Positions 11,910 through 22,400 of a stretch of 23,772 nucleotides of DNA are shown piece after piece (position 1 is the stretch's first letter; each line of letters opens with the position of its first letter). This stretch comes from Mesaphorura yosii. Lineage: Eukaryota > Arthropoda > Collembola > Poduromorpha > Tullbergiidae. The position numbers and the translations under genes were made by a program. The notes beneath the pieces are model-generated. The model was not told the DNA's origin and did no database searches. It saw only the letters and a program-made list of their open reading frames with translations. The DNA is taken from NCBI GenBank assembly GCA_009869945.1, contig WIXG01000738.1:1-23772 (forward strand). The letters are read 5' to 3'.

Positions 11910-13481
11910 CGCAACGAGACTGAGTTGGAGCTGAGTGTGCTGACGCTGCTGAATAAGTCGGGAGAGTCGCTTGGCTCGCTCAGCCACACTTGGCAATGCA
12001 CCACCTCCGTAATTAGTTAAACCCTGACTAATTCCCCACTCTTCCTCAGGTGAAGGAAACAGACCAAATCCATTTGTCTCATCAAGCGACTGATTAACAC
12101 GAAGAAAATTATTTTGCACGCCCTGCTTGCGCTTAATTTTGCTATCTCTGGGCTTGGCTTTCCCATTGTCAATAGAGTTTCGCACTGCACCAATTGTGGA
12201 AAAGGAGGCGGCGAAGGCTTCCAACTCCACCGGACTTCGGCTCTTGCTACGACTTCTGTTTGAAGTACCGCGTGGAGACATTGACCTCCTGTTTTTACGC
12301 GGAGGCAGCGGCGGCGGCTCGTCTTCAAAGTAGTTCCGGTCATTCGAGTCCCCGTACGGCGGACTGATCGGAATGGACGAGTTGGAAGTTCTCAAGCTCA
12401 CACCGCAGCAGCTGGCTGTTGATGGAGCTTTGAGCTGCACATCTGACACGTACGAGCTTTTCGACTCGTTGGACGATGTTGAGGCTCGGGATGAAGATCG
12501 AGATGACGAGTACGATCTTAGTGACAGTGTGCTCGTTTTTGAAGCCGGGCCGTTGAGCTCATCTTGATTAATTACGAAGAGTCGGTGCATTGAAGCGGGT
12601 GATTCGTTCGGATTTCTCGCCATTTTGTTCGTACCATGTTCGTCGTGATGTGCATCCAGTGAGTCGACTGTGGACACATTAAATGTCGGGATAGAGTGAT
12701 GATAATTAAAGCTTTCGCGATTAGACAGCGAACGACCTTTCGCGTCGTCGTAGTCGAACGTTTGTCCGCCCCGATTGAACTCATTTCCATGATCTGAATA
12801 CGAAGAGACGGGTCGTGAAAAGCCAAGGCATCGATTTCCTCCAGCCACTGTTTCAAGTGGCACAATAGACGCGAGCAGCTCGGATGTTGTGGGTGAGTGA
12901 CGATTGTTTGTGCCAAAATGCATGGCGTTCATTAGATCCCCGAAACTTCCTGCGTTTCCTGTCAACTCCAATCCTTTTCTATCGCCTCGTACGTCTTTCG
13001 GCTTGCTCCTGGGAAGTGAACGCACTCCAGAGATTTCGCCATGACCCATAAATAAGCCTTTGGCCTTATCTTTCAGAGAATCTCGTTTTGCATTGCATGG
13101 TGTATCCGGCATAACGCTCAAGTTTACGCTAACAGGCCGCTGATGTTCGCTATCAGTCGTCCCTGACCATCGATGTTCGATGTCAGGCAAGCTGCTGGAT
13201 TTTTTACGGCGGAGCACAGTTTGAGCTGCTTGGAAATCGACAGTGTCTGGTCTTTCGTCTTCTGCATCTGTTCTATTCAAGAGCTGATTAGAATTCGGCA
13301 GGCGGATGTGCTTCGGTATCAAATCAAATATGAACGTCGATTTTAGAGGGCACATTGCGATGTAAAGCGGAAATAGCATCGCGGAGTCCAAGCTGTAATT
13401 ATCGGAGCTCTCGTCTTCTGCCTCCGCGTCTGTGACGCATTCTTCGTTGTGGCTCAAGGGCGCTTCGGTCTCCTTATCCAT
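11910..13481 (-). CDS. unc-13: probable alternative first coding exon of unc-13 (524 codons)
   Basis: The frame opens at ATG 13481 in good context (ACAATGG), with an in-frame TGA four codons upstream (13496-13494), so translation can only begin near here. It runs 524 codons and ends SLVA in phase 0 at a near-consensus donor (GTGAGC); reading through stops after VSLIN at 11892. It matches no catalytic domain I know. Visible features are an acidic start with TDAEAEDESSD, a hydrophobic patch at residues 35-56, RRKKSSSLPDI, a Ser/Arg-rich stretch (SSSRSSSRAS), PPPLPPRKNRR, an RSRSKSRSP run, and a basic end (ERAKRLSRLIQQRQ). Strand, position inside the gene and shared exit phase with exon 16490-16410 point to a second Unc13 N-terminus joined to the same downstream exons. 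A nested same-strand gene is the alternative. Any 5' UTR exon was not identified. Confidence 0.72.
12297..12317 (-). other. proline-rich SH3 ligand PPPLPPR in alternative exon
   Basis: Within DEPPPLPPRKNRRS the core PPPLPPR has the PxxPxR form of a class II SH3 ligand and is followed by a basic cluster. This is a motif call only; binding is inferred. Confidence 0.5.
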
Positions 13482-16409
13482 TGTCGAGTAACTTCAGATG
13501 CCACCGTTGTTAACTTCCAAATTCAAAACTTATACGCATAAACTTGAGTGGGGCACAAAAAAAGTTGTGTTGGAATTATTAGCCTAATTTGAAGTATTTC
13601 CAGTCCGTATTCCACGGCAGATTTACAATGGGATCATATTCAAGGGCATTGTTAACATTCTTTCTTCGTCCAGTGCGGTGAATGTAACAGTCGAGATGTA
13701 TTCGGGAAGATATTAGGCATTTACTTTCTTTGTGTTCGTGTAGCACCGAGTGACTTTGTTGTTTCACTTCAATAGTAATGGCACACCCTACACATTCGTA
13801 TGTCGGAGATTGTATCTCTTACTCGAATGTAGCAAACGGAAAAGACCAAAATTGCAAACAATTTGATTGCTTGCTTGCAAAGAAAAAGAAATCGAATATT
13901 GGTCTCGTTTCCTTTGTTATGTCATCACTAAGAAGCCTCGACTTTCTTTGTACAATCCACGATTTCAAGAGTCAGCCTTAAGAAGACAGAAGAGTAAGGC
14001 ATAAAAATTCCTTGCAGAGCTTTGTGGTATACAAAATTGCAATCTTCGACTCTCAGCTCACGACGGCTCACACGAAGTCTAAATCGAAAATACACAGAAT
14101 AATTTGATTTTCCTATTTTTAGTATCTATTTCTTCTCTTCTTAGTCCTTTCCTTCCAGTTCCATTTAGACTCACTTCCAAATTAAACTTTGATTCAAAAT
14201 TTGTCCGTGTCGGCTGTTCTTGAATGTGAAATTCGTCTCTTGCTTGCTATTTGTTCAGTTCAACTGTTTTCTATTGCTTACTCAATGTACCGTCTATTAG
14301 AGAATGTGCCGCACGACACAACTATTCACAGGATTAAAGAATGCAGGAAAAGAATGCAATAAGTAGGCTTTTATGCCTGCCCGAATCCACAATCCACTCG
14401 ACGAGGGTATTTTTCAATACACATAAAAATTCTCTAGAATCATATATTCTCATAAACATCAAGTTTTGGAAATGGAAGCCGACGTGAACGCGAGTTACGA
14501 ATTGCATTACGAAAAGTGAGTCATAATAGATTGAATTTAGGTATTAAATATGCCAAGCTGAATTAACGCGTATAGACAGAAAATGGTACACATTGCAATA
14601 TTTTTGTTCAGCACACAAAACCATAAAACCGCAAAGTTCTGCTGCTGCGTTTCTGGAGTCTAACCGACACCAGTAACTTTATGCGTCAGTTGATATCTTG
14701 TTTGCCCCAGTCCTTGAATCTATACCAGCACAGTGGAGCAGCAACACAACTTTGAGTTTTCAATGTAAAGGTTAAAACTGTCACTGCTTATGGACGCGTA
14801 AATTCACCTTTCACAATGAGAAGAGACTGTTCGATTGACAATCTGCGTGTAACTGTAGTGCATGACTCGAATTTTCTATTCTTTTATCATTGTTCCATGG
14901 ACCGTAATCTAAAGCGGCCAGCGTCTATTGAACGTTAACGCTAAGACAAACTTTTGCATTAGATCTCATCATCTCTGTAATATTATTATCGCCTTCAATA
15001 ATGGACGCTGGAGTGCTAAGCTAAACAAATAACACAGCGTAAAGCCGTTTATCGTGTTGTTCGTTTCTTGCTTAATGCGAAATTGCAATTAATCCCGTCG
15101 CGATTCAGTCTCATAATTCTCAGATTATAGGACACGAGGTCTTATCACTGTTGGCGGTCAAGGGATTTTCGCCTCTTCGCTCAAGACTCTGCTGCTCCAA
15201 ATGCACTTGCAGGCTAAATAGAATACAACCCGCATTGAATCGGGTGACAGACATGAAGCTGTCATAATCATAACCTTTCAATACCAGCATGTGGCGGTGT
15301 GGCACACTCACGCTACAATTCCCACTCCTCTTTCCCTAGGATTTAATTTCCCATCAACAAGCGATTTCACTGCAACCTTCTACTCGCCTACGCTTTTTCG
15401 GAAGCACAGGATTCCAATTCGCAGAACAGTTCTTTCTACAACAGGAACCTCATCAATGACATGAATTATTCAGCCATGTGAATTAATTAAAGAGAACGGA
15501 GAGTGGTTAGCGGATTTACGCATAAGTAGTATTACGTCCGGTGGTGCTTAACAACCGTCTGATTCATTTCTTTGTCCATCATCCACTCGAGATTTCATTT
15601 CAATTCACGATTTTAAATCAAGGAAGATTCGAACATTTCAAATGCAAACCACATGCCCACAACGCATTAGGGTGAGAAGTTAATTAATTTGCAGAGAAGG
15701 AACATTCATTGATCTATCCTAGCACACCATGCCATACTCGTTACCTAGCTCTGGTTTACAAATCCCGTTCACTCAAAGTAAAATCGACGAAACTCATCCA
15801 TAAAAGTGTGCTACTATGTATCATTTCACGCAAAGCGCGTAGTTCCATAATCAAGCTCAAGCAGTCAAGTATAATAACCACAACTTTTATGGAGAGCTTT
15901 AATTCAGTCCGAATTTCGAAGAAGCCAATAATTATCTCAAATGCAATTTCCCGATCTTAAGATCAAAAGTTCTACAAAATATGCAAACCTCTTCAAATCC
16001 TGCAAGGGAATCCTCGTCTTTGTGGAAAACAATCCCAGAGCCGGAGGACCCAAACATTCTTGCGAGAGACACTTGGGATCCATGCCGAGATAAATCACAG
16101 TCACTCGCAGATGGCAACATGAGCGACATGACTTAAGTCGGATTTCTAAGAACAATTTGACAATTTGCGCGTACAGATTATACTTGTCCTCCTCACGAGC
16201 AAGATTTACTGCTGGAGACGCTACCGATGGAACTCCATGAAACCAGACAGCGCAAGGAAGACGAATTTAATTAAGAACAATTAGCCTCCTGTGTAAATAC
16301 TAACCGTGTTGCGGTTAATTAATTTAGAAATATAGGTCATCTGTCTTCTTCGGTAATTGAATGCATCCAGCAAAAGCGAATCAAAGCAATGCTCAGAAAT
16401 TGTGCTTAC
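13482..16409 (-). other. unc-13 intron holding the presumed second promoter
   Basis: This lies between the donor of the calmodulin-helix exon (GTAAGC, 16409) and the start codon at 13481. If the exon at 13481 is an alternative first exon, its promoter and 5' UTR must be here, near the 13481 end. I saw no convincing TATA box or initiator and cannot place the transcription start. The only candidate coding piece is at 16120-15988. Confidence 0.5.
15988..16120 (-). other. possible small coding exon or third N-terminus, unproven
   Basis: Downstream of the calmodulin-helix exon a minus-strand frame opens at ATG 16120, just after an in-frame TAA, and reads MSLMLPSASDCDLSRHGSQ, VSLARMFGSSGSG, IVFHKDEDSLAGFEE. 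A possible donor (GAG|GTTTGC) lies at phase 0, the phase needed to join the shared downstream exons. The donor is weak, no acceptor in a usable phase precedes it, and I recognise no homologue. The composition looks somewhat coding. Treat as a candidate alternative first exon only; chance is a real possibility. Confidence 0.25.
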
Positions 16410-16490
16410 CCCGAGTTGAGAACAAATTCTATTCATTGACCACAGCCACTTTTCCCTCGGCGTCATTCCTTTTGTAACGCGATCGGGCAC
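16410..16490 (-). CDS. unc-13: unc-13 exon: calmodulin-binding-type helix
   Basis: The acceptor CTGCTTGCAG and donor GTAAGC bound exactly 27 codons in phase 0 on both sides: [23 protein letters not shown] and SQLG. The segment sits where Munc13-1 has its calmodulin site (KANWLRAFNKVRMQL) and keeps the spacing of the hydrophobic anchors: Trp at 1, Met at 5 and Ile at 8, where Munc13-1 has Trp, Phe and Val, with basic residues between. Munc13 proteins bind calcium/calmodulin through this helix, raising priming during activity. The second anchor of the 1-5-8-26 motif would be in the next exon, which is not in the window. No downstream exon was found between 16409 and the left edge apart from the alternative exon at 13481. 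Confidence 0.88.
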
Positions 16491-19400
16491 CTGCAAGCAG
16501 TCAGCAAGTGAGATTAGTCCCGACTCTTGTGTTTATCAATCTTAATTAATCAGCATACTTTCGGAGGTTCCTCAAAGGAAACTGTCTTGGGTCCTTTCTC
16601 CTGTCCCGGTACTTGAAGCGAAGATTTCCTTTCGGGAACACCCTCGTCATCCAGACTTGAGACTTTTGCGAGCCCATCCAGTGCCGGTGGAGAAGTTGGT
16701 GGAAGAGTGCCTCCTTCCGAGTCCACTGAAATTGAGGACTCCTTCCTTACTGGCACGGTGCTCGTGCGTCGAACTCTGCCTGCTTCGTCCCCAATCAGAT
16801 ACTCCTCGTCTTCAACGAACTCAATTCCATCTTCGCCAGTAAACGTTTCTTGTCGACTAATATCCTTCTTCGTCTTGAAACTTCCCTGCCGACTTCCAGT
16901 GGCTGACCAGACGTCCGGATGGTCCAACGAATTTTCTCTGCTCCAGTTGTCTTCACCTTCATTATACTCGTCGATACTTTGTGATTGCATAGACTGCATC
17001 CGATTCAATGTTCCATTATATTCATCAATGCTTTGAGATTGCATTCGATTCAGTACTCCGTTGGTGCCCTTATCAGACGGAGACATAGGTCCAAGTATGG
17101 GCGGCTTGTGATCTGGAAATGCTCCGTTCTTAAAATGTTGGTCGTATCCATATTGATCCACCGAATTCTGCGCTGTTAGCGACGCTTGGCTTGCAATTCT
17201 TTCGCGTTGCCTCTGCCAGTATTGCGCCTCAAATTTCTCATTTTGTTCGGGATCACGCGCTATAGCGTTTTCAGATGTGTTGGATTCCAGCGAATCCATA
17301 TGCACTGGACCCTGACCATCGGCGTCTTGAGACTCATCATAATGCTCTTGCCTTGCATCTTCATATTCATCGTAAGAATCTCTTCTATGCAACGTGGACT
17401 CTGCGTCGTGGTATTCTTGACTGGTCCAAGCACCTGCAGCGTAATTCTGCCGATCTTGTCTGCTTGCATCTTCTGGGTAGCCCATGTCCACTGATTTTTG
17501 TGCCCTTTCGAATATTGGCAGTCCGGAAGCCGCCACTGCAGGCTCGTCATCGTGACCATCATAATCTCTGGTGGTTTTCTGGCGTCGAAAGCTTGCGCGC
17601 CGGGAAATTGAGTTTCTGTGAGCTAATTGTGAAGCTGCTTGATTTTGCTTGGCTTCTTTTTCAGCTGCTGTTGTTGGTGATAAATTCTCCGCACTTTGAT
17701 ATGCGTAATTATAATCTATGCTTGTGTTTGACTGCTGAAACTGCTTCCCTGCACCAGCAGCTGCAGTTGCAGAGCTTTTGTCTGCAGGGAGGGACTTTGC
17801 CTGTTGCGGCTGAGAGTTCTCGTCGTAATAATTGTTTACGTCGTACAGTTCGCCATTTTGATCATAATACTGCTCGTCGTAGTAGTCCATACTGTTGTCG
17901 TATGGCTGATGTTCTGTCGAGTAATAATCTTTTTCCAGTGGAAGTGGAGGTTGTGTTGCCGAAGGGTCTTGAGTGCCAGTGGCAATCCAGTTGCCACTTT
18001 CATCATAGTAGCCTGAAAATGTCTCTTGTTGCTGGTGCTCGAATGCAACCCAGTTTCCACTTTCGTCGTAATAACCGCTGGTGTAATCCCAATTTTCATA
18101 ACCGAGTTGGTCAACGTACTGGTTAGTGGTGTCGGCATGGGCTGCCTGCTGGCTAGTCAGATTATTGTCTACGGAATGTTTTGTGGGCTGAGTCGGCTGA
18201 GTATCAAACAAGGACTCATTCCCCGTAGTGTAATCTTTAATTGCTGATAGAGTTGCTGATATAATTTTTGGAAGTTGACGTTTATTAGCGGCGGGAGCAG
18301 TGGGAGCGGTTGTGTAATGGGAGGCGGGGCCCATCTTAGTAGGAGCACTTTCTGTGGTTAATTCCTTTACATAATTGTTGATTTGGTCCCCAGTACCATT
18401 CCAACCATTGTAGAGAGCACTGTTCAAATGAAAGATTATGGCTTTTTGAAATTAAGAACACCATTTCATTCTGCTTGTTGGAAGCGGAAGCTAACCTGCT
18501 AGTAGTAGCACCAACGGGTTTTATCAGGTTAGAATGTGCGGAAGCGTCATGTACGTCTTGCCCAAGGTCACTAGAAACACAGAGAACAAAAAGTTAAACA
18601 TAAATTCATTAAGGGATTGGAAATATTTGCTTGGGGGAAGATCCTAATGTTAAAATTCAGGACGCGTTGGAAATCTGCTTGGTTGCAATAGAAAATCTAA
18701 ATTCATGAATCTATCCATAAACGTCTCAGAGCAAATTCTCTGCACAAATTAGCAGTTTCGTACTAGATGAATTCAAGTGAGGATTCAGTCGATTCGGAGA
18801 GGAAAAATCACTTGGCGTCCCTCATTTCCACAGTACAATATGATACAAGTTGCTTAGAATATTATAATTTACTTACTGAGTGTCATTTGTGTAGTCTTGA
18901 TCATACTGATTATACAATCCATTTGTTGAGCTGGGAGCATTATAATTATTCTTATTATTTTGTTGATAATTCTGAGTATTTTGTGATGCAGGGATGGAAT
19001 TTGAAGTGAATGGAAGCTGACGGCGATAAGGTTGACGGCTTGAAGTGGTATTGGTCTCTGCGTATGTCGTGTTACTTGAGGTCGAGGTCGGGTAGACTTG
19101 ATCATTGCTAATGTAATCTCCAGATTTCTCATCCCAATAATCTCCCTCAGATGCGTCGTAAATGGTGTCTTGTCTTTCCAGGCTCGAAGTTCTTCCTCTT
19201 GAATCTGTTCACATTGAGTGCATAGTTCAGGTCAAAATGTACGCAGGCATGGATTAATAAGTAGTCATACTGTATCGACTTCCTCCGGATGCATTAGAAC
19301 TTGTGACTAGAGGATAATCCAAACTCTCTTGAGCAGCATCATAATCTCCAGCGTATTGGGCTCCAGTTGAGTTATGTCCGTAGTTGTATCTGCCAAACAA

Positions 19401-22400
19401 AGTAAATTATTGACGGTTGGCGCAACTCTCAAAAAGTTGAGATGAAGGGTCCTTGATGGAAGGCCATGTTACCTGTCATCCCATGCATCTGCATTGTCGT
19501 AATTACTGGAAGAGATGAAAGAAAATGATATAGCTACTGAATCTTTCGTTTCAAGACCTAAAGGCGTATTGTATTATCGCAATTGTCTGATAGAAACATT
19601 CTCAGGGCGGATTAAGGCTATAGAATAAATTGACATCTGCTAATTAACTCGCTAATTGCATAACAAGCTAAAACAATAGCTGACAAGACACTCACTTATA
19701 AGCCTTGTAGCTTCTGCTCTGGCGGCTCTGAGGTCGACTATTGTAGTAGAGTGGATCAGTCTCATAATTATTTCGCGGGATTGCCTGAGGAAGTTTTCTT
19801 GGAACTCTCGGACTAGTGATAATCGACGCCTGTTGGAATGGTGCCGCGAGGTACTGCTGATGGGAGCCATTATTCATTCTGTAGTCTCCTTCGTCTTTCT
19901 CGTAAGAGTTTTCTCGGCTCGAGACTAAGGATCTCTGTGGAGTCGTGAGCTGGTTGGCGGCAGACAGGAATTGTGACGCTGATGAATTAGGATGTTGGCC
20001 GACAGGATAATTCACGTCCGAAGTGTAGTCGCTATCTTCAGAAACACCTGGAAAGTGGAATTTGTTTTAATTAAAATATCAAATTGTTCATGCCTCATGA
20101 ACCCATGATTGAATTATGTCCTTCGCACTGCTAATCAGAGAGAACAAACCAGCTACGCGCTATACATTTCTCCAAAACCGAGCATGAACCTAACCGGAGA
20201 GTCTTAAAAAGTTCCATGTTATATGCAGTAGCTTTCTCTCAAGGACACCCGGCTATGGCCGTGGCTCATGTCCATTCTGACCGTGTAGCACTCTTTCTAT
20301 GGGTAAGCAAGTAGGAATTCAAGTCTTCCGTGTTATAAACAGTTAATAGTTCCAGTAATTTATACGTACAACTTCGCACTTTCGTAAAGTACGGGAAAGC
20401 AAGTCATAAGTAGGCCATAATTTCCTGAAAGCGTTTAGAATGGCCAAGTTGAAAATGGGTTCCCCATTATGCATTATACCGTCTTAACATATAATTTGGC
20501 ATAAAATCATACGCCTTGCCTTGACTTTCTTTGCATAAATCTCTTCCTGAATCAACGAGTAAGTGCGGTGAAAGTTGGAGTGGTAAGAACAAAGAATATG
20601 AAAAGGTTAATCTTGAGTGGGTAAAGTTAGGACACAAGGACAGCTATTTGTTTGTCATCATAATATAACCCATTTGAAAATAATGGCCGTTGTTTACTTT
20701 GAACCCACGCACGACGCAAAAGACTTGAAAATGATCCTCCTTAACGAACAGACTCGTGCCATGAGCATTGCGAAGCTTCTTTTTTTATATGACTTCAATC
20801 AAAGACGAATAATTATTACTGGCTAACGAGAACGAAAGCATGCACTTGACTCGTCTCCACGATGATCACCACACATTTGTCAGGCCCCGGACGCAAAGAT
20901 CGATGTCATAGCAAACGCTTGGTGATGATGGAGTGTGGTGGATGCGGAAAACTCGTGATGGTATTGGTATACTACTTCGCTGTCGTGAACTTGAGAAGTT
21001 GATTGTGACATTGAAAAGGACTTTGAGCACAGCAAAACGATTTAATTGTCAAAATCACCAGGAGAAAAGTTATGCAATTACATAACGCCACGAGCACGAG
21101 CCCGAGAAAATTTTACGAGCTTCAGGTTCAATTCACTGCATAAGTTTTGATCATTAGATGCTTATCAAACACTGGATGCTGGTTGTCAGTTTCGGCCCTG
21201 TTTTTACAGAATAGAGTTTTGAAAAAGGAATGAACAAATTCAATTATTGAAGTTTTCCGTCGTATTCTGTCCCATTCACAATGCAAGAATATAGTGGAAG
21301 CGCACTTTGACTTCCCGACATGCACTTGAATTTTGAATTCTGATTGCATTATTAACATAGAAGCATGAACATTATAAGTTCATGCGATTCCCAATTACGG
21401 ACTTCCGCCGGATACGACTTCTAAAATGAAGAGAGAGTCATTAGAGAACAGAAGCAGTAACTTGGGCTGAGACAACAATTAATTCTCCATGAGTTCGCAA
21501 CGTGCTTCTTGCATTTTTCGCACGTAGCACACTGATAATGAATAGTGTGTAAGCATGTAATGCTGTTGGCATCACTTAAGCTCTTGATCGTTCGTGCCCG
21601 TCTTTCATTTAGTTTTCCTAGTATCGAATCTGGAACTTGTAACATCAGTCGGGATCTATTGCTATTTTTAAAGTTGACGTCCATTTCAATATCAATAAAC
21701 CGGGATCTGATGAAAGCCAGAATGGAATAGCCTCAGAATGGGCCACAGTGGTCAAGTTTCGAAGGACACAGTGAAGGTTTGGAAAATACCCAGCCACGGA
21801 ACTTTGGACTCTTGAGACAAGATCATGGGACTCAATTCCTCTCCGCTTCTCTTAGTAACATGCACAGTAATACTTAATTGCCCCTTAGTACTGACTGCTT
21901 CAGGCATACGTTTGATTGGACTGCGTCTATTGGAATTGTAATTAAGCCTGTATGCCAAAACCAGCACGTTGTCGAAAGACGCAAGGTAAGCAAGCGGCAC
22001 ATTATCCAAATAGAATGCTCCCATTGCTAATGAACCGGATACGAATGGTGAGCGAAGTGAAAATGAACGGCAAGCTTGAGCAATGAGCGGTGTCTGAACT
22101 CTGTTGTTGATGCAGTGCAATTAACTTCTGGGCTCCACATTCACGCATTGAAGGTCTTCTTATCTGGAGTTCAGAATTCATTTCCACTTCTAAACCAAAG
22201 CACGTGATCACTTCGGCAAATTTCTTATCGTTTGGCGAAACATCTCCCGAATATCAATACGGGCTTCCGTATATTTTATCAACAACAAAGGTTACTTCAC
22301 TCAATAAACACTTCAGAGTCCTGAATGAAAGAAAATAGATTCCAACACTATAAACTGTGAGCAAGAAGCTCCACCGTAGAATTCCACGTGTACGTGTAAT

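Noticed and set aside
15611..15645. Possible tRNA T-loop (GTTCGAATC on the minus strand)
   Set aside because: The flanking bases do not form a T stem, and no matching acceptor stem or anticodon arm is present.
16141..16200. Frame reading AREEDKYNLYAQIVKLFLEI as a next unc-13 exon
   Set aside because: No acceptor places this frame in the phase 0 required after 16410; the available CAG acceptors lead straight into TAA. It does not match Unc13.
17275..18126. 283-codon plus-strand ORF
   Set aside because: It lies wholly antisense to the giant unc-13 exon, which has splice sites, phase and repeats supporting it. The composition is an antisense shadow of Tyr/Asp/Gln-rich codons.
21752..22211. Minus-strand ORFs in the 2.6-kb intron
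   Set aside because: No family motif and no acceptor/donor pair in the needed phase. The flanking exons already join in phase and align with Munc13-1 across the gap.
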